DNA of 64,000 nt. Origin: Lasiosphaeria ovina. Lineage: Eukaryota; Ascomycota; Sordariomycetes; Sordariales; Lasiosphaeriaceae. The stretch spans positions 2,356,001 through 2,420,000 of the forward strand of contig JAULSN010000003.1 of the NCBI GenBank assembly GCA_033439765.1. Reading direction: 5' to 3'. Below the pieces are notes generated by a model. That model was not told the DNA's origin and made no database searches. It saw only the letters and a list, made by a program, of their open reading frames with translations. A program made the position numbers and the translations under genes. Positions within the stretch are counted from its first letter, which is position 1; the number at the start of each line of letters is the position of its first letter. Positions 1 to 11,600 of the stretch are shown here, piece after piece.

Positions 1-971
1 GCGTACCACCGCAAGCCTCCGACCGAGGGGCGCCAGAGTCAAGAGAATTTGCAACGAAGTTCTGATGGCGAGAAGACGTCTGATGCTGTTGTCGAACACT
101 CGCCCCTGGCCCCTGAGATTCCGCCGCGAAAGACCTTTCTCCAGACACTCAAGTTCTGGGGCATTTGGGAGAAGGACTCGGACTATTTCTTGATGATGGC
201 TCGTTCTTTTACGTATTTCCTTGTCCCGCACGTGTTCTGGGTTGTCACGACTTACGGTAAGATTTACCACGAATAGTAGCCCCATGCATTGTCCCGGCTG
301 CTAACCCGTGATACGCTCCAGGTATCTACATCGGCCTGGGCGCCTTGACGTTCAACTACATCTTTCCGCTCAAGATCACTGCACCACCCTACAATTGGTC
401 TCAGACCAACAGTGGTCTTATCGCCGTGGCCTCGTTTCTCGGCTATCTGCTGGCTATTCCATTCACGCCGTCCTCCGATCTGCTTGCGGCCCGACTGACA
501 CGCAAGAACAATGGCATCCGGGAGTCCGAGATGCGCCTCGGCGCCATGCTCCCCGTGATGCTGCTAGCTCCGATGGGGCTGATCCTGTTCGGCATGGCGG
601 CGCAGCACGACCTGCACTGGATTGCGTATTTCTTCGGCGTCGGAATTACGCAGTTCAGCAGCTATTTCTACTTCACCTTCACCCTGGCGTACGCCGTCGA
701 CAGCTACACGGCCAACATCAGCGAGATGCTTATCGCCATGAACCTGGGGAAGCAGGCCATCAGCTTCGGCATGGGCCTCGACCTGCTCACCTGGGTCCTC
801 GACCACGGCTACGCCGTCATGATTGCCGGCGTCTTTGTCAGCATCCTCACGGCCAACAACTTGGCTTTGATCCTCTTCATGCTGCGGGGCAAGCGCATCC
901 GCGCCTACATGGCCAAGACTTGGCTCGCCAGGGTCCACCGCGAGAGTGTCAAGGAGATTGCAACGCACTGA
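1..971 (+). CDS. MFS transporter, C-terminal part (5' end outside window)
   Basis: The frame is open from base 1, so the gene begins upstream. Coding segments are 1-256 and 322-971, separated by a 65-bp GT-AG intron (257-321) that joins TTY-G to IYIGLG in phase 1. The visible part has about six hydrophobic helices. A cytosolic loop carries charged residues (LTRKNNGIRESEMRLG), as in the loops of fungal major facilitator superfamily permeases. The stretch LLAPMGLILFGMAAQ and the following helices resemble the C-terminal half of fungal multidrug/polyamine-type MFS proteins (family knowledge). The product would be a plasma-membrane secondary transporter. Substrate cannot be told from this half. 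No stops or frame breaks are seen, so it is probably functional. The following 900 bp hold no gene. Confidence 0.8.
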
Positions 972-1778
972 TTGGCACTGCTGTATACGGCGTGGTTTTA
1001 ATATGTCTAAGGCCCGTTCGCACTACTTGAAATACCTAGACTGCTCGAGCGTTTTCGAGGGTTATTTGAATTATTCGAAAGCTCGTGGAAGTTGCCTGGA
1101 GAACTTGTCAAATAATATGAGGTGGCGCGCACGACGGTGCGAGGCACCCTGGGAGAATCAATTCACTTGTTCGACCCCACAGACACTTGCACTCACTATG
1201 ATTCAGGGGCAATGGAACTGGCTTTCATTATTCAAGCACACGGGGCAGACGGTGTCTGGTGGAATTGCCAATGGACATGCTTTGACTGGCAAATTCAACG
1301 TCAACCGACAACATGGATCAAATCTCTTGACATCCCAAATACAAGCAAGCGAACCAGATATGGACCCACGAGACTCTCAAAGCGGGCGGGGCTGGCCGCA
1401 AAGAGGGCTCGGAGAGCATTGCCCCGGGCTCGCCGGGAGGCCAAGCCGCCCCGGGTAAATCCCCAACACCCACACAGCTGATTGCCAGGGCTGCAGCTTC
1501 CGATCTAGATGCCGGGGTCAAAGTTTAATAAGGCACGCCGTGGTTCCTGCATGGTCGCCTATCTCGACAGGGTCTCGCAGCCAACAGACGCCCCGAGCCT
1601 CGCTCCGTTTCCACAGGCATGGGTAGCAATCTCGGAATCAGCATCACCATCCGAACAGGCTCCTCAACGCCAAGACGGCGGCCTTCCGGATGGCCCATTC
1701 TGCCAGCCTCTGCGCTAACCGGGTATGCAGACTGCAGCCGCAATATGTGCTCGCGGACGGCATCCCGCCTCTCTGGTG
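972..1778. other. intergenic, no gene seen
   Basis: About 0.8 kb between the transporter stop and the TATA box of the cellulase gene. Open frames here are short, overlap each other on both strands and show no protein-like composition. Confidence 0.6.
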
Positions 1779-1787
1779 ATATATAAC
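1779..1787 (+). promoter_or_regulatory. TATA box of the GH7 gene
   Basis: The motif gatatataac lies about 115 bp upstream of the cellulase ATG at 1901, within the usual distance for strongly expressed fungal secreted-enzyme genes. It is followed by a CT-rich stretch typical of fungal core promoters. No binding experiment is implied; the call is from sequence only. Confidence 0.5.
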
Positions 1788-1900
1788 TCGTGGACGCCCC
1801 TTGTGTCTCTCTCTTCTGCTGACGCCATCACCCACACGCCATCTCATCCACCCTTGTCTTGTATCTGTAGGTTCTTGTGCAGAGACATTATACAGACGCC

Positions 1901-3248
1901 ATGGCGGTCAAGTCAGCCCTGTTCACGGCATCGCTGCTGTCGTCTCTCGTCGCAGCCCAGCAGATCGGCACGGCCATACCAGAAGTCCACCCGCGGCTGA
2001 CAACACAGAAGTGCACGCTCGCCGGAGGCTGCAAGACGCAGAACACGTCTGTGGTACTCGACGCCTTCTCTCGGACCCTGCACAAGATCGGCGACCTGAC
2101 GCAGACCTGCACCGTGGGCGACGAGATTTGCGCCGATGCCGAGACGTGCGCCAAGAACTGCGCGCTCGAGGGCGTCGACTATGCGGCCCATGGCGTTGTC
2201 ACAAGCGGCTCCTCGCTGACGCTGAACCAATGGCTGAAGGGCTCTGACGGCCAGTACGTGACCGTCACGCCACGCACGTACCTCGTCGCCGAGGACGACA
2301 AGAACTACGAGGACCTCCGCCTGCTCAACGCCGAGCTGACATTTGACGTCGACCTCTCCAAGCTCGTGTGCGGCATGAACGGCGCCTTGTACTTTTCCGA
2401 GATGGAGACCAACGGTGGTCGTAGCGCCCTGAACCCGGCTGGCGCCGAGTACGGGACCGGCTACTGCGACGCCCAGTGCCCGACGCTGAGCTTCATCAAC
2501 GGCGAGGTACACATAACCCCCTTACCTTTTCTCCCTACAAACACCCGTTCATTTCCACCCAATGGACGTTGCTGACAGAAACCCCAAGGCCAACCCCAAC
2601 AACGAGTTCGGTGCGTGCTGCAACGAGATGGACATCTGGGAAGCCAACGCGCTGGCACAGGTGTACACGCCGCACCCGTGCCGGGCGACACGAGTCGAAA
2701 AGTGCGCGACGGCCGAGGCGTGCGGGCAGCCGAAGGGCGTGTGCGACAAGTGGGGGTGCGGCTTCAACCCGTACCAGCACGGCTTCGCGTCGTACTACGG
2801 GCGCAACGGGACCGTCGACACGAACCGCGTGTTCACCGTCACCACGCAGTTCCTGACCGACAACGGCCGCGCCGACGGCGAGTTGGTCGAGATCCGCCGC
2901 CTGTACGTGCAGGACGGCCTGCTGATCCAGAACCAGGCCGTCGCTGTCGCCGGGAAGCAGGTCGATAGCATTACCGACGCCTACTGCAATGCCACGTCGG
3001 CGTGGACACAGCAGCGCGGCGGGATTGCCCAGATGGGCGATGCCATTGGCCGCGGCATGACGCTCATCTTCAGCATCTGGGCCGACGCCGGCGGTTACAT
3101 GACGTGGCTCGACAGCGGCAATGCCGGCCCGTGCAATTCTACCGAGGGCAACCCCGCGCTCATCGTCCAGCACACCCCCGACGCCGCCGTCACGTTCTCC
3201 AACATCAAGTGGGGCGAGATTGGCAGCACCTTCAAGGCCACGGCTTAG
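1901..3248 (+). CDS. secreted GH7 endo-beta-1,4-glucanase (Cel7B-like), no CBM1
   Basis: CDS join(1901..2506, 2589..3248), 421 aa. Residues 1-20 form a signal peptide ending LVAAQ. The GH7 active-site box NEMDIWEAN gives nucleophile Glu215, Asp217 and acid/base Glu220. The spacing CCNEMDIWEAN and the protein ending at STFKATA favour an endoglucanase over a cellobiohydrolase; this is family knowledge. Many Cys residues match the disulfide-rich GH7 fold. No linker or carbohydrate-binding module follows. The intron acceptor was chosen at 2588: it keeps phase and restores the family string FINGEAN, whereas the nearer AG at 2578 would shift the frame. The enzyme should act outside the cell on internal cellulose bonds. 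A TATA box sits upstream. The gene is intact and ends with TAG, so TAG is a genuine stop in this genome. Confidence 0.93.
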
Positions 3249-3728
3249 GGATGAGGGCTGTGTGTGTAGGTATGTAAGAGACACGATGTTTTATAGTCAG
3301 CTACGCCGGAAGATGACTTGGCAGTTTTGGGATTGGAGTATTAAAATTGGATAGGATAACCCTTCTTCTTCCCCACCCCAGCGCCGTTCAGGATATATAT
3401 AGAGAAACTGTTGGACAAGAGACATCTTTGCGTTGCTTTCTTGTACCCGCCCTGAGAATCTTTACAATTATAAATTTTTTTATTTCATCTTGTCCAGATG
3501 ACACCCCCAGTAGACTTTCGTTGGTCCATTATGTATCGGCATGTCTTTGTAACGGATCTCTCGTCGTTTTGAGTCCGTCCCTCTACTTGATCCGCCGTTA
3601 AGGAACATCTAGTTATCTTTACGATTCAACCTTGGATTTCATCGTATCCAACCACAACCTAGAGGGCTTCGTGCTGCCATGTTTGTTTGCGAGCTGGACG
3701 TATAATTGCGTCGAAAGAATCCAGATCT
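3249..3728. other. 3' flank of the GH7 gene, no gene seen
   Basis: AT-richer sequence between two convergent genes (GH7 on plus, DUF1857 on minus). It likely holds both 3' UTRs. No open frame here looks like protein. Confidence 0.5.
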
Positions 3729-4310
3729 CTAAGCGATCTCGCCCTGCGCCACCAACTGGCGGGTCCCCTCGATGGTCGCCTCAACCGAAGATTTCGCAGT
3801 CTGTCAACAACACATCAGGAAAGTAAGCTCTAACACGCCCGCAGTCCGAAAAGAAAAACACACATCCTTGTGCACCGCCTCGAGCTTCAGCGCCTGCTCA
3901 CTCCCGGCCGCGACAGCCGGGTAGCGCCACATGAAGACGAAGGTCAGGAACAGGCCGTGGGGCTCGCCGCCGGGACCCAGCGTGACGTAGTTGCCGATGG
4001 TGGTGCCGTTGTCCTGGCAAAAGTCGATGCGCGCCGGCGCAAAGTGCATGCACACCTCGCGGACAGGCCCGCCGTCGGCCCGCGGCCCGGCCCCCGCCCG
4101 GAACTGCACCTCGCGCGTCACCACCCTGCTGCCGCCCGTGTCCGTGTTTGTCTCTTCTGATATTACCGTGCACTGCGCGATCAGCGGCACGAAGCTTGTT
4201 GCTTGCCGTACTTTGAGCTCGAGTCTGGCGTAGACCTGTGCTTGTGTTAGGACGGGTGACTGGCCTGGCCGGTTGATGGGCGATGTGTAGCCGAGGTTGA
4301 TGACGACCAT
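3729..4310 (-). CDS. DUF1857 (AtaL-like, SRPBCC-fold) protein
   Basis: CDS complement(join(3729..3800, 3864..4310)), 172 aa. The N-terminus MVVINLGYTSPIN, the central TREVQF and EVCMHFAPARIDF strings, and LTFVFMWRYP are characteristic of the small fungal DUF1857 family. That family is predicted to adopt a START/SRPBCC ligand-binding fold; its biochemical role is generally unknown. A 63-bp intron (3801-3863, donor GTGTGT) must be removed. The second exon then supplies the family C-terminus, with SSVEATIEGTRQLVAQ. No signal peptide, so probably cytosolic. It converges on the GH7 gene with under 0.5 kb between stops. The gene is intact and ends in TAG. Confidence 0.85.
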
Positions 4311-6287
4311 GGTGTGGGAGTAGGACGTGTGATGGGATGACGGGTTTGTGGCTGGTACGTGGTCTCGGTTGTCTTGATCTGGCTTTGGCGGCTAGGTCTG
4401 GTTAAGAGCAAAGACAAGACGGGAGGAGCGACATATCAGGAGAGATGTGGTGAGGGGGTGAGGGAAATCAATGTTAAAATAGGAAAGGAAACAGTTGTCG
4501 ACCTTCGCGTCTATCAATATTTCGTTCGTGGCGGTGGGATGAGATGGGTGGCACAGACAATGTCTAAACGCGAAGCACGGCCATCGATATTCGAACTATT
4601 CAATCTCTACCACGTCGTGATTCGAGGCCGTCCAGAAAGCACCAGATCTGGGGAGAGGGCACACAGAGATTCCCCAACCGCCTTCGCGTCGGGGTAGCGA
4701 CAATAAAAGTGCGAGATCGCCAGTTGCTGCTCCGAGACATATTATAAGCACGTCCGTCGGTAACGACAGCGGGCTGCACCATCTGCTTCCCCGAAATTAG
4801 TATGTACCTACGTGTAGGCCTTGTCGTCTAACCAAGAAAATTAGGCAGCCATGAAGGATTGAGCTCCTCCAGATGCACTGATACAGCAGCCATCTCGAGC
4901 TGTGGTCTCCGAACTCTCGGGACCGAGTGGTCGTGGTATCGTCCGCCGGGACACCAAAAGGGTCGTCGGCTCGTGGAATGTGGCAGTCGGAACTGGAAGC
5001 TCGCTACCGGATTACATTTCTGGACAACGACTGTACTACTCGCACGCAAAGGGGTGGAAGTTAAATTTCAAATAGCCTCTTGTCATTGCATTGCAAATGT
5101 CGAACGTTGTGGCGGGTTTCCCGACAATTACTCAGATCGACGGCCGCAGGCTGGCCACGGACCGCCCATCCAAACCAGGGACAGGCCGTTCAATCCCGGG
5201 AAAATCGCGCATCGGTACGCTCAGACAAGTGCGCTAACCAACATACATTCCCGGGTTTTGACATTGGCCAGCAGCTGCAGGGAGGTAGAGAAGCAGCCTG
5301 ATGAGGCAGGTTCATGCAGGCGGAAATAACCCCCAGTCCTTCACTACAGAGCTGCCATACATTTATTTTCCCACGACGTAAAGGCCGAGATTTATCATAT
5401 CCCTCTCTAGTTGATGGAAATACTTCTCGGAGGTAGGGGGAGGTGCCGTATCGTCATCAAACCGAAGGTAGCGGCTACCTGGTAGCCAGCGGTCTGGCCT
5501 ACATGTCCTTGTTGCACAGTCAGGGACTGTACACACAAGCTTTCCTTGCCTAAATGGGTGGGGTACACGGATGATCGCGTTTCACCGCCTATCTGGTATC
5601 AATTTCTCGGGCCTCGTAAATCCGGCGCCCACTTTGCCTTTTGTCTTGTATGCATACTGGCCAATAGTTGCTAATGTTCCTGGAACGGTCGACTCTTCAG
5701 GCGTACTTCTTCCTTCACTGACGGCCTGGGATCTGAGCTGCCACGATTCTGTCACAGTGGCATATGGCCAGGTCATTATTTGCTACTCGGGAAATACGCG
5801 GAGCGGTGGAAGCCACAGGGGTAAGGGGCTCTGCCTTTTTCGCGGCTACATATATTGTCTCGTCTTGTTTATTGTAAAAGTGAAATGGTGTATACCTATT
5901 ACTTTGCATATACTCAAGATGAATGAATGTATCTAATTTCCGCGTTATAGCAAAAAGTCAAATAATGTTTTTCGCCTGGGGCAGATAAAGCGTATTAAAT
6001 GTTTGGCTGCCTAGGATCGCTCAGGACTATTCCTCACGAATAAGCGCCATCTCCCTATCTCAGTATTTACACCAATCGATCCACGCTTCATAGGTGCTCG
6101 GTTATAGGTACCACATACTCTCCCGGCCACAAGTTCGCCAATGTCAGTGAGTGGACAAAGCCTTGGAGATGTTCTGTTCCATCCTCTCTCGAAGTTTTGT
6201 CTCTACCAAGCCAGCATGGGAATATGATCTACCCTAACCGTGTGCAAGTTTGCGCTGTCGGCATCTCTGGCCGAGCTGGTACTGGGT
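4311..6287. other. 2 kb without a recognisable gene
   Basis: The longest frames (156 aa on plus from 4859, 121 aa on plus from 5571) have composition typical of chance ORFs, no intron signals that extend them, and no domain I recognise. The left end should contain the DUF1857 promoter. Confidence 0.5.
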
Positions 6288-7286
6288 TTAGATGTTCTTC
6301 ACCATGTCGTATATCTCGTCCAAGCTGGGCCGATCTTCAGGGGCGACGCGTAGGCACGCCGCCACAACGGCATCCAGCGGGGCGGGCACATTCCACTCGA
6401 TCAAGTTTGTGATGGGCGTATTGCCGTATATCATGCCCTTGATGGTCATGCCTAGATCGTAAATGTCCGACTTCTCGGTCCAGCCAGCACCCGGGACGGG
6501 GCGGCGGGGGATCTCGGGCGCCAGGCGGTTTCCCCACCGGCTCTCCAGGTCGCAGATGAGCAGCCGGGAACCGTCGTGAGAGAAGACGAGGTTGTCGATG
6601 CGCAGATCGCGATGCACAATTTCGAGCGAGTGCAGGGTCCGTAGCCCGTTAATGAGCTGCAGAATCCATTCCTTGTACTTTGCGAGCGGGTGCACGGCCG
6701 CGAGAACGTGTCGAGGAGCGAATTGCTCAAACACCAATTCGCCGTCCGGCGACTTTCCGAGCAGCTGGACGACATGGGCTGATTTGGGCACTCCGGGACA
6801 GGATCCGCCCTGGCAGGCGAGCAGGTTCTGTATCTCGCTGGCATACTTGCACTTCTTGGTGAAGTGTTCGAATACATCGACGGCGATCACGGGGAGCGAG
6901 GCCAGCGCGGCGCTGACGTCCTCCGAGTCGTTGTCGAAGCGGGGAAATGGGGGCGGGTTCGGGAGGTAATAGACGCCATTGCCGACGATGATGTAGTCGC
7001 CCTCGGCGTCCAAGGGCGGCAGGTTACGTTTGAGCCGGAGGACATCGCCCGAGAGGGAGCCAGGGATGTCGGCGAGGCGAATGATGCGACAATTCTCGCC
7101 TAGACCATCGATATCCAAGGCATGCTCGTACTAATACGTGTGGTAGACTATACCGTCAACCGTGTCCATGTCATTCCAAACAACATATTGGCCGCCTGGG
7201 GGGACGAGGTTGGTTGCGTCTCGCAGCTCCTGGTACGCGGCCCGCAGGCGGCGCACTGCCACCATGAAGAAATCTCCACGTGCCAT
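6288..7286 (-). CDS. protein-kinase-like gene interrupted by one in-frame TAG (codon 52)
   Basis: The frame runs from ATG at 7286 to TAA at 6288, 333 codons, broken only by TAG at 7131-7133. The C-terminal lobe carries the kinase catalytic loop HRDLRIDN (His225, Asp227, Asn232). The DFG position reads DLE (Asp246), so the metal-binding Asp is kept but the motif is altered. A later WTEKSDIYDLG matches the APE/F-helix region. No glycine-rich loop is obvious, so activity is uncertain. Both sides of the TAG continue the same conserved-looking sequence, without indels. I found no plausible intron that skips the TAG. The alternatives are a single nonsense mutation, or UAG-to-UGG recoding by fungal A-to-I editing (see findings). 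Starting at an internal codon after the stop would lose 52 residues. I cannot place it in a named kinase family. Confidence 0.7.
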
Positions 7287-8606
7287 TATTGGTTGATGTT
7301 GGTGTGGGAGTCTGGCTACACACAGGAGGGTAGCACGGGAGGGCAGGTCGGGAGGGTGGATGTCAACTGCGGATGGATTGCGTGGTGTGGTGTAGTGTGT
7401 GAGATGCCAAGTACGGAAGCTGATGGGTTTCAGAGGCAAGGCACAGGAAATATTAAATACAGCCTTGCTAGGTAGCGCACTTGCAAAATAAGGCGGTGTG
7501 GTCTTTGATTTCTCTTCTTGAAAGTGCGTATCTAATTATGTAAGCGTCGGATCTGGCATGGATGCCGTTTTGTCTGCGAGTTCCGTTTCATGAACGCTCT
7601 GCTTTTGAACCCGCTCGGACCGTATGGCGATCTCGCTCAAGGCTCCCAATAATGCAAACGTAACAACTCAAATCAGGTGTAAGGGTGTGTCGTAACGCCA
7701 CATGTGCTGGGGATTATAGCAAGCAGCTATTGCCCAGATTACCAGGCAACAGGTATCCCTTTTGTCTGCTAGCGTAACGGCTGCTATAATAGCCCCCACC
7801 ACAGTATGAGTGTTGCAAGTGTTGTAAAATCAGGGTGTTTCGATTATTAATCTTGTAACGTACGATAAAATGTTGAAACTAGAGCGGCTAGACTAGATGA
7901 TTATTCAAAACGAAATGAAAGTTAAACTATCTTTATGTTATTCTTTCTATCCGTGGGTTGAATTTTTACCTGGGATAATGATGGTCAAACAGGGATTCAG
8001 GGGCCACGGCTCCAGCCTTTATTTGTCTTTTTGTAGAGTGCCCCTTGTTAATACCGTTGCTATGGCGGATTATTTATCGCCATTATGCGGGTTGATGTTC
8101 TTTGTCACTCTTATCTGCTGCCTTGCCGTTTCCGGAGCTATTAAGGCGTGGACTTTCTTGTGTTTACTTTGTCATTTTCTTTGTTGCCTTGTGGTTAATC
8201 CCCCAAAATCAAAGTGTACAACACTCCAACTCAATTTCAGGTCAATGAGCCGCAAAGAAGGAAACAGCTACACAGAATTAACTGTTTGCTAAACATGACA
8301 GACGTGAGCTACGCTGGCTTTGGCCGCGTTGGGTCCAGGTATGTAGTTGAGGAAGGGAACGAGTCGCCTTGGCGAAAACGGTACGGAGGGTGGAACCACC
8401 CAGAGTTTGCGTACAACGGCCACTCAGGTCTCGCACCGCTGTATCCACTCACCGAAAACCCAGTTGGGCGAGCTGACAGCCTGGAAACTTTTCAAACGCG
8501 CTAATCAATCCTAAGGCCATCAGATGGCGAGCTTGACCGCCTTTTTTACACCGAACGTTTCCAGAGCCGCCACAACAACGGCGTCCGATCATGGCAGCTT
8601 TCTTCG
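7287..8606. other. divergent promoter region, no gene seen
   Basis: About 1.3 kb between the minus-strand kinase-like gene and the plus-strand HELAH/cytochrome-b5 gene, which start head to head. The middle (7500-8250) is AT-rich. A 131-aa frame at 7897 is hydrophobic but looks accidental. Confidence 0.45.
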
Positions 8607-11600
8607 ATGAGCTCGGCGCTGCCTGACCAGGACATCGACATCAACGTCGACCCGAGCACCTGGCACGATGTGTTCCAGCCCGAGCATTGGTTCGACCTCG
8701 ATTCGCCTGTCGACCCCCGCGATCCGACGCGCATCTGGAGCATCAACAATGACGACGTCGCCGCGGAGCTTAACGTGTGCATCGACATTGCGAATCGCAT
8801 CTTTGGCCACGTTTAGCACACGAGACGGTAGTCACTTCAGACCCCCCGCCTTCTCGTTGAATTCAAACATTGGATCGTTAACCCAAGCAATCTGCTGCCA
8901 GGTTTCAAGCCCTGATCCTCGCGCCCGAGGAGCACATCCCCCTTGACACCATCGAGACCGGTCCTGCTTTCAAAGAATACCCCCCCGAGAACCCGAACTC
9001 GCAGCCATGCCGCATCCGACCGTTCCAACCCGATAGCGCCCCACTATCCGAGGCCGAGACCCACGAGATTGACAAGACGACGCTCGAGCTGGCCAGCCAC
9101 ATCGTCTGGGCCTTTGTCGATCAGGATGACACGGAGGGCTACGGCACGTGGGACCAGGGCAGCCGAGACTCCGACGCCTACACATGCCCCGTATCGCCAG
9201 ATATCGGGTAGGGGCAGTTTGTGTGCATTTATCTCAGCACCCGCACGCTGGTTTCGTTGATTTGTGGGACGCGGTTTGAAGAGGGGACGCCCGGTGTCAG
9301 GGCTGAACGCTGCATTGGGCAGATGCATCTTGCTGTGGCGGTGAGTGTCCTGGTATTCTCCCTATTTGTTTGGCTGCTGACTGTACAACTTGGATCTCAG
9401 ATGGTTCATGAGCTTGCGGTGAGTCTCACGCACAGATGGCATATTTACCTCGGACCGCTGACTTTGAATCTTTCGGCCACAGCACGCCTTCCGCGCAGCT
9501 AAGCGCCTGTCGACTGACTTAAGCAAGTCGGGAATTGAGCCTGCAAGTTGTTTCCTCCCACGTCCCCGCTGTTTCTCTAAACAGTCTCTGACCCTCGGCG
9601 CAGTTCTTCGACCAGGAGTGGGCGGCCGAGCTCGGGTACTCGCTCGAGAACGCCATCCTCGGTGGCGTGTTCCGGACGCACCCCAACCCGGCCGGCAGCG
9701 AGTTTGCCGCGCCGCGGCACACGCGGCTGCGGCGGCAGTACCTGGCCAGCCTGACCGAGTTTCCGCACGACGTGCTGTTCTGGCGTTCGCCGGCCACCAT
9801 CAACCATCACCAGCACTACGCCAGCCCCATGACCTCGGTCCGCTACCCCCTGCCGACCCTCCTGTCGGCCATGTTCTTCTCGCGCGACTTCTGGGCTGAG
9901 AATGTCGCCCGCTTCGGCGTCCAGTCGCTCCGCCTGCCCAAGTACTTCCGGACTGACGTCTTTGTGCTCGACGAGATGAGCCGTGCTTTCTCGTTCAAGC
10001 TGAACCCGGGCGACGAGACCGAGGGCGAGTCGTACAGTCGTGGGGGCGTTGATGAGCTGGTTCAGAAGCTCATTCTTGATTTACGGGAACAGCATCGGAA
10101 CTATAGAAGAATTCGGCCGTGGTATGACATCGCTCGTATGTCTGCACTTTGATGCCCACGCCCCTGACATCATATGAGACCCAGCTGACAACCAGATAAA
10201 CAGACGAAGACTGGTAGTTATCACCCTATGCCGTGGCCGACCTCCGCGCCCCTGTGGAAGTCTTTGGCCGGGCCGTGCACGAGCGGGACCTCAAACTCGC
10301 GTCGGCCAGCTTCCGCGAGTACGAGAACCGGCTATTCTCACTCTCAATATTTGGCGGCGACGCCGCACGGTCCGCCCAGTACCTATTCCACGTCCTCTGG
10401 AAGCTGATGATGGTCGTGCTACCATGGAGGGCCGGAATGGAGGCGCATGAAGAGTCGACGACAGAACAGACCCTCCCAAACCGCTGGCTGCCGTCGCGGT
10501 TTGGGAGGCGGCAAGCGCTCGCCGCCGGCAGCGCCCACCGCTTCCCGGCCGAGTGCGAGGCGGCCGACTCGTCCAGCGTCTGGTACAGCGGCAACCACCT
10601 GCCGCCGCACCAAGAGAACAAGGCGGCCAACGACGGGCGTACCGCCATCCTAGTCGAGGCCAGCGACTATGCGCGCTACTACGGCAGCCACGTGCCGGTG
10701 CCAGGTCCCCTGCGCCACGCCGTCATGTTCCAGCTGCGCGGGCTGCGCGCCCAGGTCGACGAGTGGCGCGCCGCGGCCCGCCACTACACGGGCTGGCTCG
10801 ACTGGCGCTTCACTTTCCCGCCGTACGAGACGCGGCGCTACGTCGGCCTGCCGCAAGCGCCCCGCGACAGCGGCTCGCGCCGCGAGAGCATCGAGACCGC
10901 GCGCATCCCGAATCCGGCGAGTTTCTGGGCTAGTCCTGAGCCTAGTCCTACGCGGACTTACCGCAACGAAGCCGCGCGGCTCATGCCCGAGCGGAATGTT
11001 GTGAGGCAGAGCAATGCTTCTGAACGTGCTGGGACGTCGCAGGTGGAGGTTTGCGGCCATGTCATGAGGATGGCTGTCGTGGGCAAGTTGTACCAGCCGC
11101 GCCTGCCTGGCGGGAGGGAAGGCAAGCGGCGGCGGGCTAGCGTCTTTAATATACCGGTTCGGTATTGGACGGTTGGTGAGGTCGGCGACCACTCCTCGGA
11201 CGGCGACCGTTGGGTGCTTGTCGATGACGGCTTGGCGGGTTTTGACGTGTACCACTCCAGCGGTATGTGTCTAATTACCAGAGACCAGTACGATGCATGA
11301 TGGAGAAGATGCGGCTCACTAACGGATTTCCCAATCACAGGAATCGACAGCTTACGAAGCTCGGATATGCTCGACAAGCAACTGACAAAACAGACAAGCC
11401 ACGGGAGAGTGGTCACAGACATAGTGACGGCACGTGCCCTGCGAGACATGAGCTCCGGGGTGAACCGTTTCCGCGGCAACTGCTGCTGCCCCGGCCGCTA
11501 CCTGAGATTCTGGAGAGAAACGGCCACGACGGACGGCCGCACTAGGTATACATCGGGACTGATGTATTTGACGTGACAAGCGAGTTTTTCCGGCTGGAGT

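Noticed and set aside
2507..2578. Shorter GH7 intron ending at the CAG at 2578
   Set aside because: It shifts the reading frame; the acceptor at 2588 keeps phase and restores the family sequence.
1901..4310. Idea that TAG is reassigned to a sense codon in this genome
   Set aside because: The GH7 and DUF1857 genes end with TAG exactly where their families end, so TAG still terminates.
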